A stretch of DNA of 64,000 bases from Ottelia alismoides. Lineage: Eukaryota > Streptophyta > Magnoliopsida > Alismatales > Hydrocharitaceae. The stretch spans positions 744,001 to 808,000 of the forward strand of contig JAZKJV010001865.1 of assembly GCA_037367405.1 (NCBI GenBank), written 5' to 3'. The notes under the pieces are model-generated. The model was given only the letters and a program-made list of their open reading frames with translations, did not search any database and was not told the origin of the DNA. Each line of letters begins with the position of its first letter. Positions within the stretch are counted from its first letter, which is position 1. A program made the position numbers and the translations under genes. Positions 13,131-23,949 of this stretch are shown piece after piece.

Positions 13131-13911
13131 AGGAGGCATCATGAATGAATCTTCCAAAGTTCCTTCATAAGAAAATAGGTTTAGGTTAGAAAACGAGGTG
13201 GAAATCAAATCGAGCTCACGGAGACGAAGGTCTTCCTCAATGAGAAGGGAACAGAAAAGGGAATGCCCAGTATGTAACAATCCCCTTAGTGAGTAGACAT
13301 GAACTCAAGTTGGTCATGAATCCAGGGAGGTCCAGGAAGTGAGGTTTAATGGACCTCATATGAAATATTTGGGGAGTTCAACGAGAGGTTCATGAAATTT
13401 GAACAAATTTTCTCCCAACTATTCATCTTCAATTTCAAGAGGATTTGTATTTGAGCACGAACGAATCAAGGATATGCTAGTATTACGTCTCCACTCAAAT
13501 GTGCAGGAATTAACTCATACAATCCAAATACAATTCAAGCCCTTTATGTTCACCAACTTCACATGTGAAGTACATAAAGTTTTGGTCGAATTATCTTGTC
13601 TATTTTAGTTGGTGGTAGAACATAATTATAAGTTCATTACAAATATGGTATCACTTTACGCCCAACGGTACTCCTGACTTCTCCTCATCAAAAAGGTTAT
13701 CTTTCCAGGATATCGGGTTCAATATCACACCTTTAAGAAGACTACCGGGCTTACACAATAAAAATGTACTTCTAAGGTCAAAGGCAAGCCCTTGCAGCTC
13801 CTGAATCCATGAGAGTCGGAAATGGAGACTTAGGTGGAAACCAAGGCATTTGGTCTCTAACCTTATGTATGGGGGTAAGTACCTATGTGTAATGAGGGGT
13901 TTGCTTGCCCC
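13131..13911 (-). other. Gypsy leader upstream of G2 gag
   Basis: It matches 48931-49535, the leader upstream of G1 gag, block for block, for example the region 13680-13910 against 49260-49535. It stops at copia B LTR sequence at about 13912. Short open frames here (13399-13608, 13651-13971) are not conserved and are not taken as genes. Confidence 0.6.
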
Positions 13912-14062
13912 TGAGAAGTGTTCTTGGATCATGTGATTTCGTCGCATGAAAATTTTTAAATTCCGCTGCATCGAGCAACTAGTGCGACTAGTCGCTCCTC
14001 GTCGTATTCGATACGATGCTCACGCTTCCGTGATGCGCTTGAGGATCTAACCATATCCTTCA
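13912..14062 (+). repeat. Copia B 5' LTR remnant (last 151 bases)
   Basis: It matches the terminal 150 bases of the C 3' LTR and ends CCTTCA before the primer-binding site. It includes the three U5 hairpins. About 2.5 kb of LTR is missing at the junction with the gypsy leader, where GAGAAGTG is the first shared block. Confidence 0.88.
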
Positions 14063-14064
14063 AG

Positions 14065-14076
14065 TAGTATCAGATC
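14065..14076 (+). other. Mutated primer-binding site, copia B
   Basis: TAGTATCAGATC, two bases after the LTR end, differs from the tRNA-iMet site TGGTATCAGAGC at two positions. Confidence 0.75.
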
Positions 14077-17050
14077 CTTAGGTCGAAGGTTTTGGATACA
14101 ATTCATAAAACCGAAGGCGACTTGGGTTCGTTAGGGTTGCGAAAGTTTTATCGTATTTCAATTTTGCATCTCTAATTAGTGTAATTTTTCGGCCCTATTT
14201 AAATTGTTTAAACACAAAAATAACACTTGTATTTTGTTCCCCATTAAATAAGGAAATCATAGGATCTGAGTTTACGTAATTTGGATTCCGTTTGCTCTAG
14301 ATGGTCGTTTTAATGAACATGTATTCACTGTTACGGGAATTGCGAATTTTAACGCAATTAAGGAGTTAATTACTATTTAGAAACTCCTTGAAATCCGTGA
14401 AAATCATATAGGTTCTGTTGTAAATCAAATTAGCAAACTTTTGAAACTTACTTTGCCTAATTTGGATTAAAATTGATTGAGATATGCTAATTTTAGTAGG
14501 TAGGGGTCACTGCTGAAATTACTTTCCTAATCAAGAACGATGTGATTGTCAATTAGTGAAATTAATTGTTAATTTCATGAAATAATTATGGAAAATATTT
14601 GAGAAATATTGGATAATGATTATTTTCTTAATTGACTTGGCCTCAACCAATAGATTGATTAGATTTGATCTAGATCAAAATTGGAAACACAATCATCAAA
14701 CTCCTTGCTTGAATAGGATTGGGAATTTGTCTAGCAAACTTCCTTATAATAAAAAATGTTTTGGTTATTACTATATGGTATAAATTCGGTTGAAGAACCG
14801 ATGATCATCTCAAGTACAAAGTGATTGACTCGGCATTATTTTTTCCCAAGGCGGATATGGTGTCTAGTCGGGGATCGCTGGGGTAGCGGGTTGCAACGTA
14901 TGCGGTCCGTCCCACTCCCGCCGGTACTGGCCATGACAACGGGTAGGGAATGAATGATGCCCACGAGATCATGATGTATTTTTCTAATTATTAAAATTCG
15001 AATTAATACGTATTTTGAGATAATACCATATATTCAAGTAAAATCAAGTTTGTTGATTGAATTGGATTGAAAAATTAATTTAATATGATTAAGTTAATTA
15101 TATCTAATTAAAAACACTCTATTATATATAGAGTTGTTATTTCCCTTGGAAGAATTAATCGTAATGAATATGATTCATAATGATTAATTATAATTTGAAT
15201 ATGATATGGAGGATCACATAATTTGAATATGATATGGAGGATCACATAAGTGACATCCATGGTCTCCCGTCAAGACGAAGGGTTCCGTCGCTAGATATTG
15301 TATGTGGGAGACGCCTGTCCGAAGTGACAGCTCCTGCATACGATCCATTTGGATCGGGCTTGTCGCTTCTCGAAAGAGTAAGGACATATGCGTAGTGACC
15401 CCAATATCAGGTCCTCATATTATTGGGGCGATATTGGATTGCGCATAGCGAGTTGTATTCCTGTTGACGGTTGATTCAATTAATGATGGGTCAACATCAC
15501 CTTAGGGGTGGTGGGCCCGAGTGTTAAAGACCGAATTGGGAGATGCAAGTTGGACTTGCAAGGCGGAATGTGTTCCCGCTTCTTTTTATCCGAGTTACAG
15601 GTTCTCATATTATTGGGATGTAACAAAGATAAGGAAGGAGATCCCAGATCTTACTTGAGATATAATGGTAAGTATATCTCTTACATTGAAAGTGATTAAG
15701 GGAATGAACTTTCATTGTTGACATGGAAACACAACTTTGATATAAAAAAATTCCTAAATCAAAGTAAATTATATATTTATATATGTTTATGCAAATTTCT
15801 TATTTCAGATAATCCTTCTTTAATCCTACTCAATGTTATACTCAATAATAACCAGTAGAATATCATGGATTAGACCCATGATCCAGATATTATACTTGCA
15901 ACTGGACACATAATGTATGTGGTTGCAATGTGCAAGTTTCCTCATAATAATGAGGAATGATAATTAAATAGACAATAGGACTAAAACCCTAGGGTTTGCA
16001 TGTCTGTATAGTCTTGATCTCGTCGAATGTACTTTGGAAGTGACATGCCGATAATGATCGTAATTATCAAATAACCCTTATAAAAATCTAAGAAGACATT
16101 CTGGCATACATATGTGCTCTCGACATGTAATCATGAATGACATGGTTCTCTGCATCATGCAGAATGGTGGCTCTATAAGAGATGATGTATTCAAATTGTT
16201 TGAATACCTACCTGAACCTAAGTTTTAAGAGTTTAAATGGATGTAGATACGGTGAATGTCATCATTCTACTATCTATACTCTAGTCATTCATGAAGCTTC
16301 GTAATATTCATATTGTATGAATTGAATGAAGCATGTTTAAATGTGGAAATGCTCTTATATTCAAATTTTTGATTTTAACATAAGAGATCCTTTGTCTTAA
16401 GCAATGGTTGCTTATAGATAAAGGGAGCACAGTGGAAGCATGGGTTGGACCCAAGTAAGAAGTATATTCAAAGAGTTGACTTTACTTCTGTGACTTCCAT
16501 ATGACATCCAAAGAGTTGGATGAATGCCAATACTACAATGAGTTGATGTGTTGATGGTATGACTATCAAGTCTATCTAGAATCCTTAGAGAAGGAATCAG
16601 ATAGTACATCAGAATAATCTACATATAATCATTGAGATTGATTTCTTATTTGATAAGATAAAGTCTAATAATTGTATCTCAATCTTCTAATGACACTTGC
16701 AATTGGTTGCATCTGTATTAGAATATTAGAAATTTGATCTTAAGGTTTAATGGTCATCCATGTTGGAAGTGATGCAATCAATTTCCATTGGATCAATAGA
16801 CTTCAAATTTTCAGTGGGAGCCCTTAGTCTTAGAGAATGTCTCTGTGTCCTGGATATTAGAATACACTCATAGTTTATTTCTAAATGTTGGGAATAAGCA
16901 TGAATTCTGAAATAGACCTAACATAAAGAGTTATTATGGGGATATTTCAGATAGTAATCTAACATCTAGTGGACTCCACTAAATTAGAAAATTAATGAAT
17001 GGTTCATTAAGATTTCTAATACTGAAAATTAAACCTTTAAATATCAATAG
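14077..17050 (+). other. Copia B leader and gag-equivalent region
   Basis: It is colinear with A and C. It has the GC-richer block at about 14835-14950, the conserved hairpin (15300-15341), and the block equivalent to the 66-codon frame of A and C at about 15515-15710, here with one stop. A 30-base tandem duplication is present at 15196-15250, absent from C. No gag domain could be named; the stretch 16020-16240 may be its decayed remains. Confidence 0.5.
15300..15341 (+). promoter_or_regulatory. Conserved leader hairpin, copia B
   Basis: Arms GTATGTGGGAG and CTCCTGCATAC pair fully with two G-U pairs, and the inner stem CTGTC/GACAG is perfect. It lies about 1.2 kb after the primer-binding site, as in C. 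Confidence 0.65.
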
Positions 17051-19391
17051 GAGGATATAGATCATTTGACAATGATCTGGCATCATGTTTTGGACATATG
17101 TTTGTTGATGAGATCAATGAACAAGTAAGAGATGAAACTTTAGAATGTCTAAAATTTCAAAACTTGCATACTTATGAATATTGTATTCAAAGTAAAAATG
17201 TTCAATGCACCTTTCTTTTGGAATGGTGTAATATGTTAAGGTATTCAAGGTCTCATACATATTGATGTATGTGAATCATCTATATCAGAATTACATTATG
17301 GATATGTGATATCTATTAATGATTATTTGTGATATGAGACTTCTTCTCTTCACTTAGAAAACTTTGAAATGTTCAAAAAATTCACAATTTTGGTTTAGAA
17401 CCAAAGTTTGAAGGAAGATGAAATGAATTTGATCTAACCAAGGTAACTTGTACCTATTAGATGAATTCAAGGAATACCTTATGGAGATGTGAATATCATT
17501 CTTATCTCAATCCTCCTAATGAACCTTAACTCAATAGAGTTGTAGGGAGATACAATTAATCATGTATGACATGATTTGATCAATGATTAATCTTAGTATA
17601 ATTATCTCTTAGTTTCCAGGTATATATATATATGTGGCAGAGACTATATTATATATATCCTAATAAGGTTCCATGTGATTAAGTTGGAATCTGGTACTAG
17701 AGAGTGCTACTTCATTAGGAAAATAAAGGATGGTATTGTATACCTACTTTATGACCTTTAGATTCTTAAAGGATCTCATCTCTGAGAATGTGATTCTTAG
17801 AGGATGACTCTCTTGAGAATCAAGATGAAAATGAAGTTAACTCATTTAATCTTGAGAAGATAATGAGGCTCCTGAAATCAGAAACTAAATAGACAATTAA
17901 AGATGAAACATTAATACCTCTTCAAATGAGTTTGATGATATATTCCATGTGTCAGTTAAGTCTGAAAATGATCGGACTTCATGTGATGAAGTCCTGAGGA
18001 TCATGACATGGAAAGATGGATGTTAGCAATAAAAGTCTAATGTAGACTTCATATACAAGTATTATATATGGACCCTCGAGAATCCACCTATAAGGGTTAG
18101 ACCCATTAAGGAGTAAATGGATCTTCAGAAGAAAGAGGGAACCTGATGAGAAGGTAGAGACCTTCAAAGCACGGTTCGTAGCCACGAGCTACACACCGAA
18201 GAGAAGACATCGTTTGCGATGAGACTTGCTCTCTAGTGACCTTGCTTTAACCCATCAAAATATTGCTAACTATAGCTACACAACTTGATTATGACATCTT
18301 CATGATGTCAGTCAAGATTGCATTCCTCTATGAATACCTCTCTGAGGTTACTCATATGAAGTAGCCCCAGGGCTTCATGGTTGAGGAATGCAAGGTGTGC
18401 AAACTGAAGAGCTCCATCTATGGACTCATACAAGCTTCTTCTAATTGGAACATAAGATTTGATGAAATTATAAATGTTATGATTTCAGATAGAATCTTAA
18501 AAAACCATGCGAAACTTAGTGGGAGTTCCATTATGTTCATCATGCTAAATGTAGATTATATCCTAATCATTTGGAATAAGAATAATAATAAGTGTTTTAT
18601 AGACTGGCTATTCCATACATTGAGATATGATCTCAAGAACACCTCTTAGATCTTAGTTATGAAGATGTTCAAAAGCTAAGAGAAGAGGGTATTGGGACCG
18701 TCACATTAGTAGTACACCTTGGACATATTCTATTTTCTGGAAAATTCCAAGAAAGGCTTCTTTCCCTTAAGATATGGTACTGAGTACTGACCTATCTAAA
18801 GGGATAGCACCTCAAAGAGTTGAGGAAGTGAATACTAGAACTGCTTGCACTTGTGCATCGGTTATGGGAAGTTGAATGTATGCTAGATGTGTACAAGAAC
18901 CTGATATCTACCATGTAGTGAGAGCAGTAACTGTTACTAATCCTACTGTGAAGATAAAACACTTGATTGCAGTAATAACAATATCTTCAAAGATGATAAA
19001 ACTTAGAGATAATGATCTCAAAGTCTTATCTTCAAAAGTTTAATACCTTGTAGATAGTAATCTACAAGGGTCTTAACTGTAGATACCTTAGGAGATAGAG
19101 ATCTCCAGGAATAAAGGTATTCTGATAAGGATTATGGGCATACTGGTTATAATATTATCAAGCTATAGTGTCAAGGACACTATAACAAAATTGAGTATTG
19201 GTTGCATAAGATGCAACATTCGCATTGGATGTGAGTACTGTTACTAGGGGATATGCAAGTGCCATAAAAGGACTTAGCAAGGTCTCTTGAGAACAGAGTA
19301 ACTAATCAACTTACCTAGTTATTTTCCAAATAGCCTATGATTGTCACATGAGTATGGGTTTAAATGATTAGCCTATTAATGGCTCTTTGGG
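17051..19391 (+). pseudogene. Copia B pol remnant
   Basis: Domains in order are GAG-pre-integrase (17068-17220, with DNDLAS, FGHM and CIQSK), integrase (17239-17560, with GLIHIDVC holding the first catalytic Asp), the RT entry (18120-18190, KVETFKA), the RT palm (18377-18649, with KSSIYGLIQASSNWNIRFDE) and the RT C-part (about 18870-18930, ending PDIYHVV). The YVDD motif is replaced by NVDY (18548-18559). Stops and frameshifts separate the blocks. RNase H between 18960 and 19390 is hardly recognisable. Confidence 0.82.
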
Positions 19392-19403
19392 CTAGTGGGA
19401 GAT
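19392..19403 (+). other. Polypurine tract of copia B
   Basis: CTAGTGGGAGAT directly before the 3' LTR start TGTTGGACATGCGAGC. Confidence 0.85.
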
Positions 19404-21463
19404 TGTTGGACATGCGAGCCCACGACGAGCCATTATGCAATAAATGTTATTGCGAATATCATTCCCTGATCTGAAATGAAGAATAAATAATTTGCATAAT
19501 AGGTCCCTTAGTACAATTAGGGTTATGTACCATGGCCATCATATGATCATACAACTGTTGATTCAATTATTGAATCATAGAGGATGGTGCTTGGATGAAT
19601 ATCTAATGAGTTAGATTGAGGACTCATCAAGCACCGTCAAATGATTGTTAAGAGATGATCTCCAACCTGAGTAGGAGATGGCAATCCTGTCTCAGTTAGG
19701 CCGATATCTGACTGACCTCTTGACGCAAGTCCTCTGCATAGGAATAGAGATTCAGAAGTGTCAGATTAGTTAGGTCAAAGAGTTGACTTAACGAGATCGA
19801 GATAACCAAAGTCCTATATCGTATGCTGTCATGATATAGGCACGCATCCTCTGACCGGAGACAGATGTGTTACTATATGTCTGATTATGTACATTTGGCA
19901 GACCAATAGGTTGATGACCTAATCAAGATCTATACACCGGCGCGCTGGTGTGCATATAAGGGCATGTGAGTAATACAATCTCTCAAAGGGATCATACAGG
20001 TTCATTACTGAACTGGAAGACATGAGCTCACTCATGAGATGTTGGGAAGAATCAAATTCCGTGCACGATCGTCTTGCTTTGGAAGCATGAATGAATTTGT
20101 AGGTTTGATATATACTTTTGAAAAGTATATGATCAAGACCTAGGTATGATATATGCTTTTGAAAAGTATATGATCTATATCGACTCCCAATGATCGAATA
20201 AGAAACTTAATGATAAAACTCTGAAGTTGACAGTGTAAAATTGATCTTATACTTCAGGTTTATTCTGAGTCTTCCAGTATGTAGGATGTACATGTATTGG
20301 GAATACCTGAGGGTGATGTGATCATAAACGATTGTATAACCATGACGCTTCCATTCCTAGGGAGTGATGAAACAGATCTGGATTTTAGTGACTCCTCTCA
20401 GTAGAGAAGTAATCTGATCTTAATCCAAATGTTGGACATTGATCTGAATGTGATTCAGATGCAATGAGAAGATTAGATTTGCGGTCTTGATTTAATCAAG
20501 CATCTATGGGAGGCCCGAGATCTGGATTTGGGATGTGATCTCAATATCCAAGTCACTATACATGGAACAATACAATCACCGTGTTCTTATCTCGAAGTAT
20601 TCGCGGAGAAAGCACATTATTTTTGAAAGAGTTCATGGATAATTCTATTGTTGATATATGTATCCGAGCATTGAGAAAATGGATAACTAAATGTGATTTA
20701 ATTATCATGATAATATGAATTTGATTCATGTTATAAGGAGAGTTATCTTAGATAATTAAATGCGATTTGATTATCAATGATGTGAATATTGTGAATGTGA
20801 TTCATATTATTTGAGCACATGAGAATAGAGATCCAAGATGATTAAATGTGATTTAATTATCATGGATATGAATAATGTGGATAGCACTATCCATATTATT
20901 TGTATATATTATAAATGTGATTTATGATATATAAGAGAGAGAGCTATTTGTAATTTACATTTGTTAATTAAATGTTAATGTGAATTGGATTCACATTGAA
21001 CATTAAATTGAAAATATAATTTACATTTTATTTTGGGTTATGAATGTGATTCATAAATTTCCAATGGCAAGATTACAATATTCACAAAACGATTATGAAT
21101 TATTTTGTAGAATAATTTACAACATTTGTTGTTGTAAATAATTGGAGACATATGAATTATGCAATCTTGAGATTGCATTGAGACTCCCCCTTTCCTAATA
21201 GGATAGGGGAGACGGCCACCAATCCTTAAAGGAAAGGGTGCCCGTCCACTCTTCCTTTATGGAAGGGAGAAGCCTCCTTTCCATTATCTCCAATGTTAGT
21301 TGATTTAATTGGTGATTAAAATATATTGATTTATCAATATACTAAATTAAATTTCTTGTTGTTGGTTTTTACCAACACAAATCTTGGCCATTAAAAGAAA
21401 CACAAATCAATGAGAGACAATGGATTTGTGTTGTCCATGGATTGAGATCCTTGGATCCCAAAA

Positions 21464-21472
21464 TATTATAAA
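21464..21472 (+). promoter_or_regulatory. TATA-like box of copia B 3' LTR
   Basis: TATTATAAA occupies the place of TATATAA in A and C, just before the CT-rich start of R. Confidence 0.45.
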
Positions 21473-21513
21473 AGGAGAGGCACTCCTTTGCTCTTCTTTA
21501 CACCAAGAGAACA

Positions 21514-21517
<4 letters not shown>

Positions 21518-21560
<43 letters not shown>

Positions 21561-21580
21561 ACACGTCTACTCTCTCTCTC
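21518..21580. repeat. (CT)n microsatellite in LTR
   Basis: CT repeats run with short interruptions through the R region of the B 3' LTR. A and C have only short CTCTCT tracts at the same place, so it expanded in this copy. It creates open frames with Ser-Leu repeats that are artefacts. Confidence 0.9.
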
Positions 21581-23098
21581 CCTCTCATATGGTCGTCCAC
21601 CATGGATGCCCTAAAGGGAGTCTCCATCACCGCAGCGTCGTCGTTATGGTGCCCGATCGTTTGCTCGTGGATCTCCGTCTCCTTCGGTGCGCCTCGCTCG
21701 TGAAGAAGACGTCAGATCTCTTGTGTTGAGATCAGGAGATCTGCCGCTTGGATCATCAACATGGATTGCGAGAAGCATGCGATTCATCCCCACGCTCGCA
21801 AGCTTCTCCTCCGTCGGATCGGACTTGAGACAGGAGGTCTCTTCGTTTAAAGACTCGATCACAACCACGCTTCAAGAGGTAATCCTATTACTTGTTTGTG
21901 GTTTAGATGAAACGAGACGAGAAGTGTTCTTGGATCATGTGGTTTCGTCGCATGAAAATTTTTAAACTCCGCTGCATCGAGCAACTAGTGCGACTAGTCG
22001 CTCCTCGTCGTATTCGATATGACGCTCACGCTTTCGTGATGCACTTGAGGATACAACCATATACTTGATCGATACCAACTCCCAATGACCAAATGAGAAA
22101 CTTACTGATAAAACCCTGAAGTAGATAGTATAAAGTTGATCTAATACTTCTGGTTTATTATGAGTCTTCCAGTATGCAGGATTTACATGTATTGAGAATA
22201 CCTGAGGGTGATGTGATCATAAACAATTGTATAACCATGACGCTTCCATTCCTAGGGAGTGATGAAACGGGTCTGGATTTTAGTGACTCCACTCAGTAGA
22301 GAAGTAATCTGATCTTGGTCCAAATGTTGGACATTGATCTGAATGTGATTCGGATGCAATGAGAAGATTAGATTTGCGGTCTTGATTTAATCAAGCATCT
22401 ATGGGAGGCTCGAGATCTGGATTTGAGACGTGATCTCAATATCCAAGTCACTATACGTGGAACAATACAATCGCCCTGTCCTTATCTCTAAGTACCTGCG
22501 GAGAATACACATTATTCTTGAAAGAGTTCAAGAATGATTCCAAAGTTGAATTATATCCAAGCATCGAGAAAATTGATAAGTAAATGTGATTTAATTATCA
22601 TGGATGATATGAATCTGATTCGTATTATAAGAAGAGATATCTAAGATAATTAAATGTGATTTAATTATTAAAGATATGAATAATGTGAATGTGATTCATA
22701 TTATTTGGACACTTGAAAAAAGAAATCCAAGATGAATAAATGTGATTTAATTATCATGGATATGAATAATATGGATAGAACTATCCATATTAATCATATA
22801 TATTATAAATGTGATTTATAATATATAAGAGAGAGCCATATTGTGTTTTATATTTGTTGATTAATTGTTAATGTGAATGGGATTCACATTAAATGATTAA
22901 TTGAAAATATAATTACATTTAGTTTTGGGTTGTGAATGAGATTCATTTTTTTTCAATGGCTTGATTGATATTTTTCAAAAGATAATTTCAAATTATTTTT
23001 TGTGAAAATTATTTCGACAAGAGTTATAGGAGATATCGTGAGATAATGAGATCTCGTGATATATCAATGAGATTAACCAAGTCCCCTCTAATAAGAGA

Positions 23099-23138
23099 GG
23101 ACGGCTACAACTCCTCTAGAGGAGTAGAGTAGCCGTCC
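23099..23138 (+). promoter_or_regulatory. 40-base nested palindrome in copia U3
   Basis: Outer arms GGACGGCTAC and GTAGCCGTCC enclose an inner perfect palindrome ACTCCTCTAGAGGAGT. It is intact in A (8553-8592, opposite strand) and nearly so in the C 3' LTR (31154-31189). Its position upstream of the TATA box suggests a protein-binding or cruciform-forming element, which is inference. Confidence 0.6.
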
Positions 23139-23363
23139 CCCTTTTTAGGAGAGGACCATGGTCTTCTCATTATCCTATCTCTAGTCAAAAGTGATTTAAT
23201 TTGAGATTAATTATATTTATTTATCAATGATAATTAATTTGAATTAAATCACTTGTTGTTGTGTTTTACCAACAACAATCCTAGCCGTTGAAAGGGACAC
23301 AATCAATCTCATCCGTTGATTGTGTGTTGTCCATGGATTGGGATCCATGGACTCCCAAAACCC

Positions 23364-23370
23364 TATATAA
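23364..23370 (+). promoter_or_regulatory. TATA box of copia C 5' LTR
   Basis: TATATAA within CCCTATATAAGAATAGG, followed by a CT-rich stretch. Confidence 0.6.
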
Positions 23371-23937
23371 GAATAGGCATGCCTTGCTCTTCAACTTACA
23401 CCGACTCGACAGAGTCTCTATACTTTCTCTCTCTCATTCTCACGTGTCCTCTTCCCTTCTCTCTTGGGTGGCCGTCCACCCTCCTCCAGAAGGAAGAAGG
23501 CTCCATCGTCGGCTCGCGTTGCTTCGACGACTCTTGGCGCTCCATCTTCTTCGGTTCTACTTGCTCGTGAAGAAGATACACGATCTCGTGCAACGAGTTC
23601 AGGAGTTCCTTTTCCTTGACAACTACTTGGATTGCGAGAGCACCGTGACTCATCCCCGCGCATGCTAGCGTCTTCTCCGAAGGTCGGACTTGAGACATGA
23701 GGTCTCTTTATTTAGAGACTTGATCACAACCATGCTTCAAGAGGTAGTCCTATTACTTGTTTGTGGTTTAGATGAAACAATCCGAGAAGTTTTCTTGGAT
23801 CATGTGGTTTCATCACATAGAAATTTTTTAATTTCCGCAGCAACGAGCGACTAGTGCGACTAGTCACTCCCGATCGCATTTGATGCGATCATCACGCTTC
23901 CGTGATGCGCTTGACGATTTTTCCCATATCCTTCAAG

Positions 23938-23949
23938 TAGTATCAGAGC
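23938..23949 (+). other. Primer-binding site (tRNA-iMet), copia C
   Basis: TAGTATCAGAGC differs by one base from the canonical site and lies two bases after the LTR end. Confidence 0.88.

Larger units (their letters stand above)
13912..22068 (+). mobile_element. Ty1/copia LTR retrotransposon, copy B
   Basis: It has the last 151 bases of a 5' LTR, a mutated primer-binding site, a 5.3-kb internal region, a polypurine tract and a complete 3' LTR. The family is the same as A and C but B is more diverged, especially in the U3 around 21190-21280. Upstream it abuts gypsy leader and downstream it is joined without spacer to copia C. Pol is broken throughout. Confidence 0.88.
19404..22068 (+). repeat. 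Copia B 3' LTR (~2665 bp)
   Basis: It starts TGTTGGACATGCGAGC and ends in a mutated terminus (CCATATACTTGA against CCATATCCTTCA elsewhere). It is full length. It contains the doubled palindrome (20108-20173), a TATA-like box, a CT microsatellite and the U5 hairpins (21977-22042). The U3 palindrome of A and C is not preserved. Confidence 0.87.
22069..23935 (+). repeat. Copia C 5' LTR, truncated
   Basis: It begins at the equivalent of LTR position ~772, immediately after the B 3' LTR, and ends CCTTCA. It includes the U3 inverted repeat (23099-23138), TATA (23364) and U5 hairpins (23847-23910). Open frames 23288-23698 on both strands lie in R/U5 and recur at 31341-31793 only because the LTR does. 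Confidence 0.88.

Noticed and set aside
13399..13971. 69- and 106-codon frames near the G2 leader
   Set aside because: The homologous leader at 48931-49540 does not keep them, and the second crosses the copia junction.
15196..15250. Short tandem repeat in copia B as a possible regulatory array
   Set aside because: A single local duplication absent from A and C.
21420..21703. Open frames with Ser-Leu repeats
   Set aside because: Translation of the CT microsatellite in the copia LTR.
23288..23698. Conserved 126-codon frame in the copia LTR, repeated at 31341-31793 and 8109-8403
   Set aside because: Conservation is that of the LTR itself; several frames on both strands are open and the frame differs among copies.
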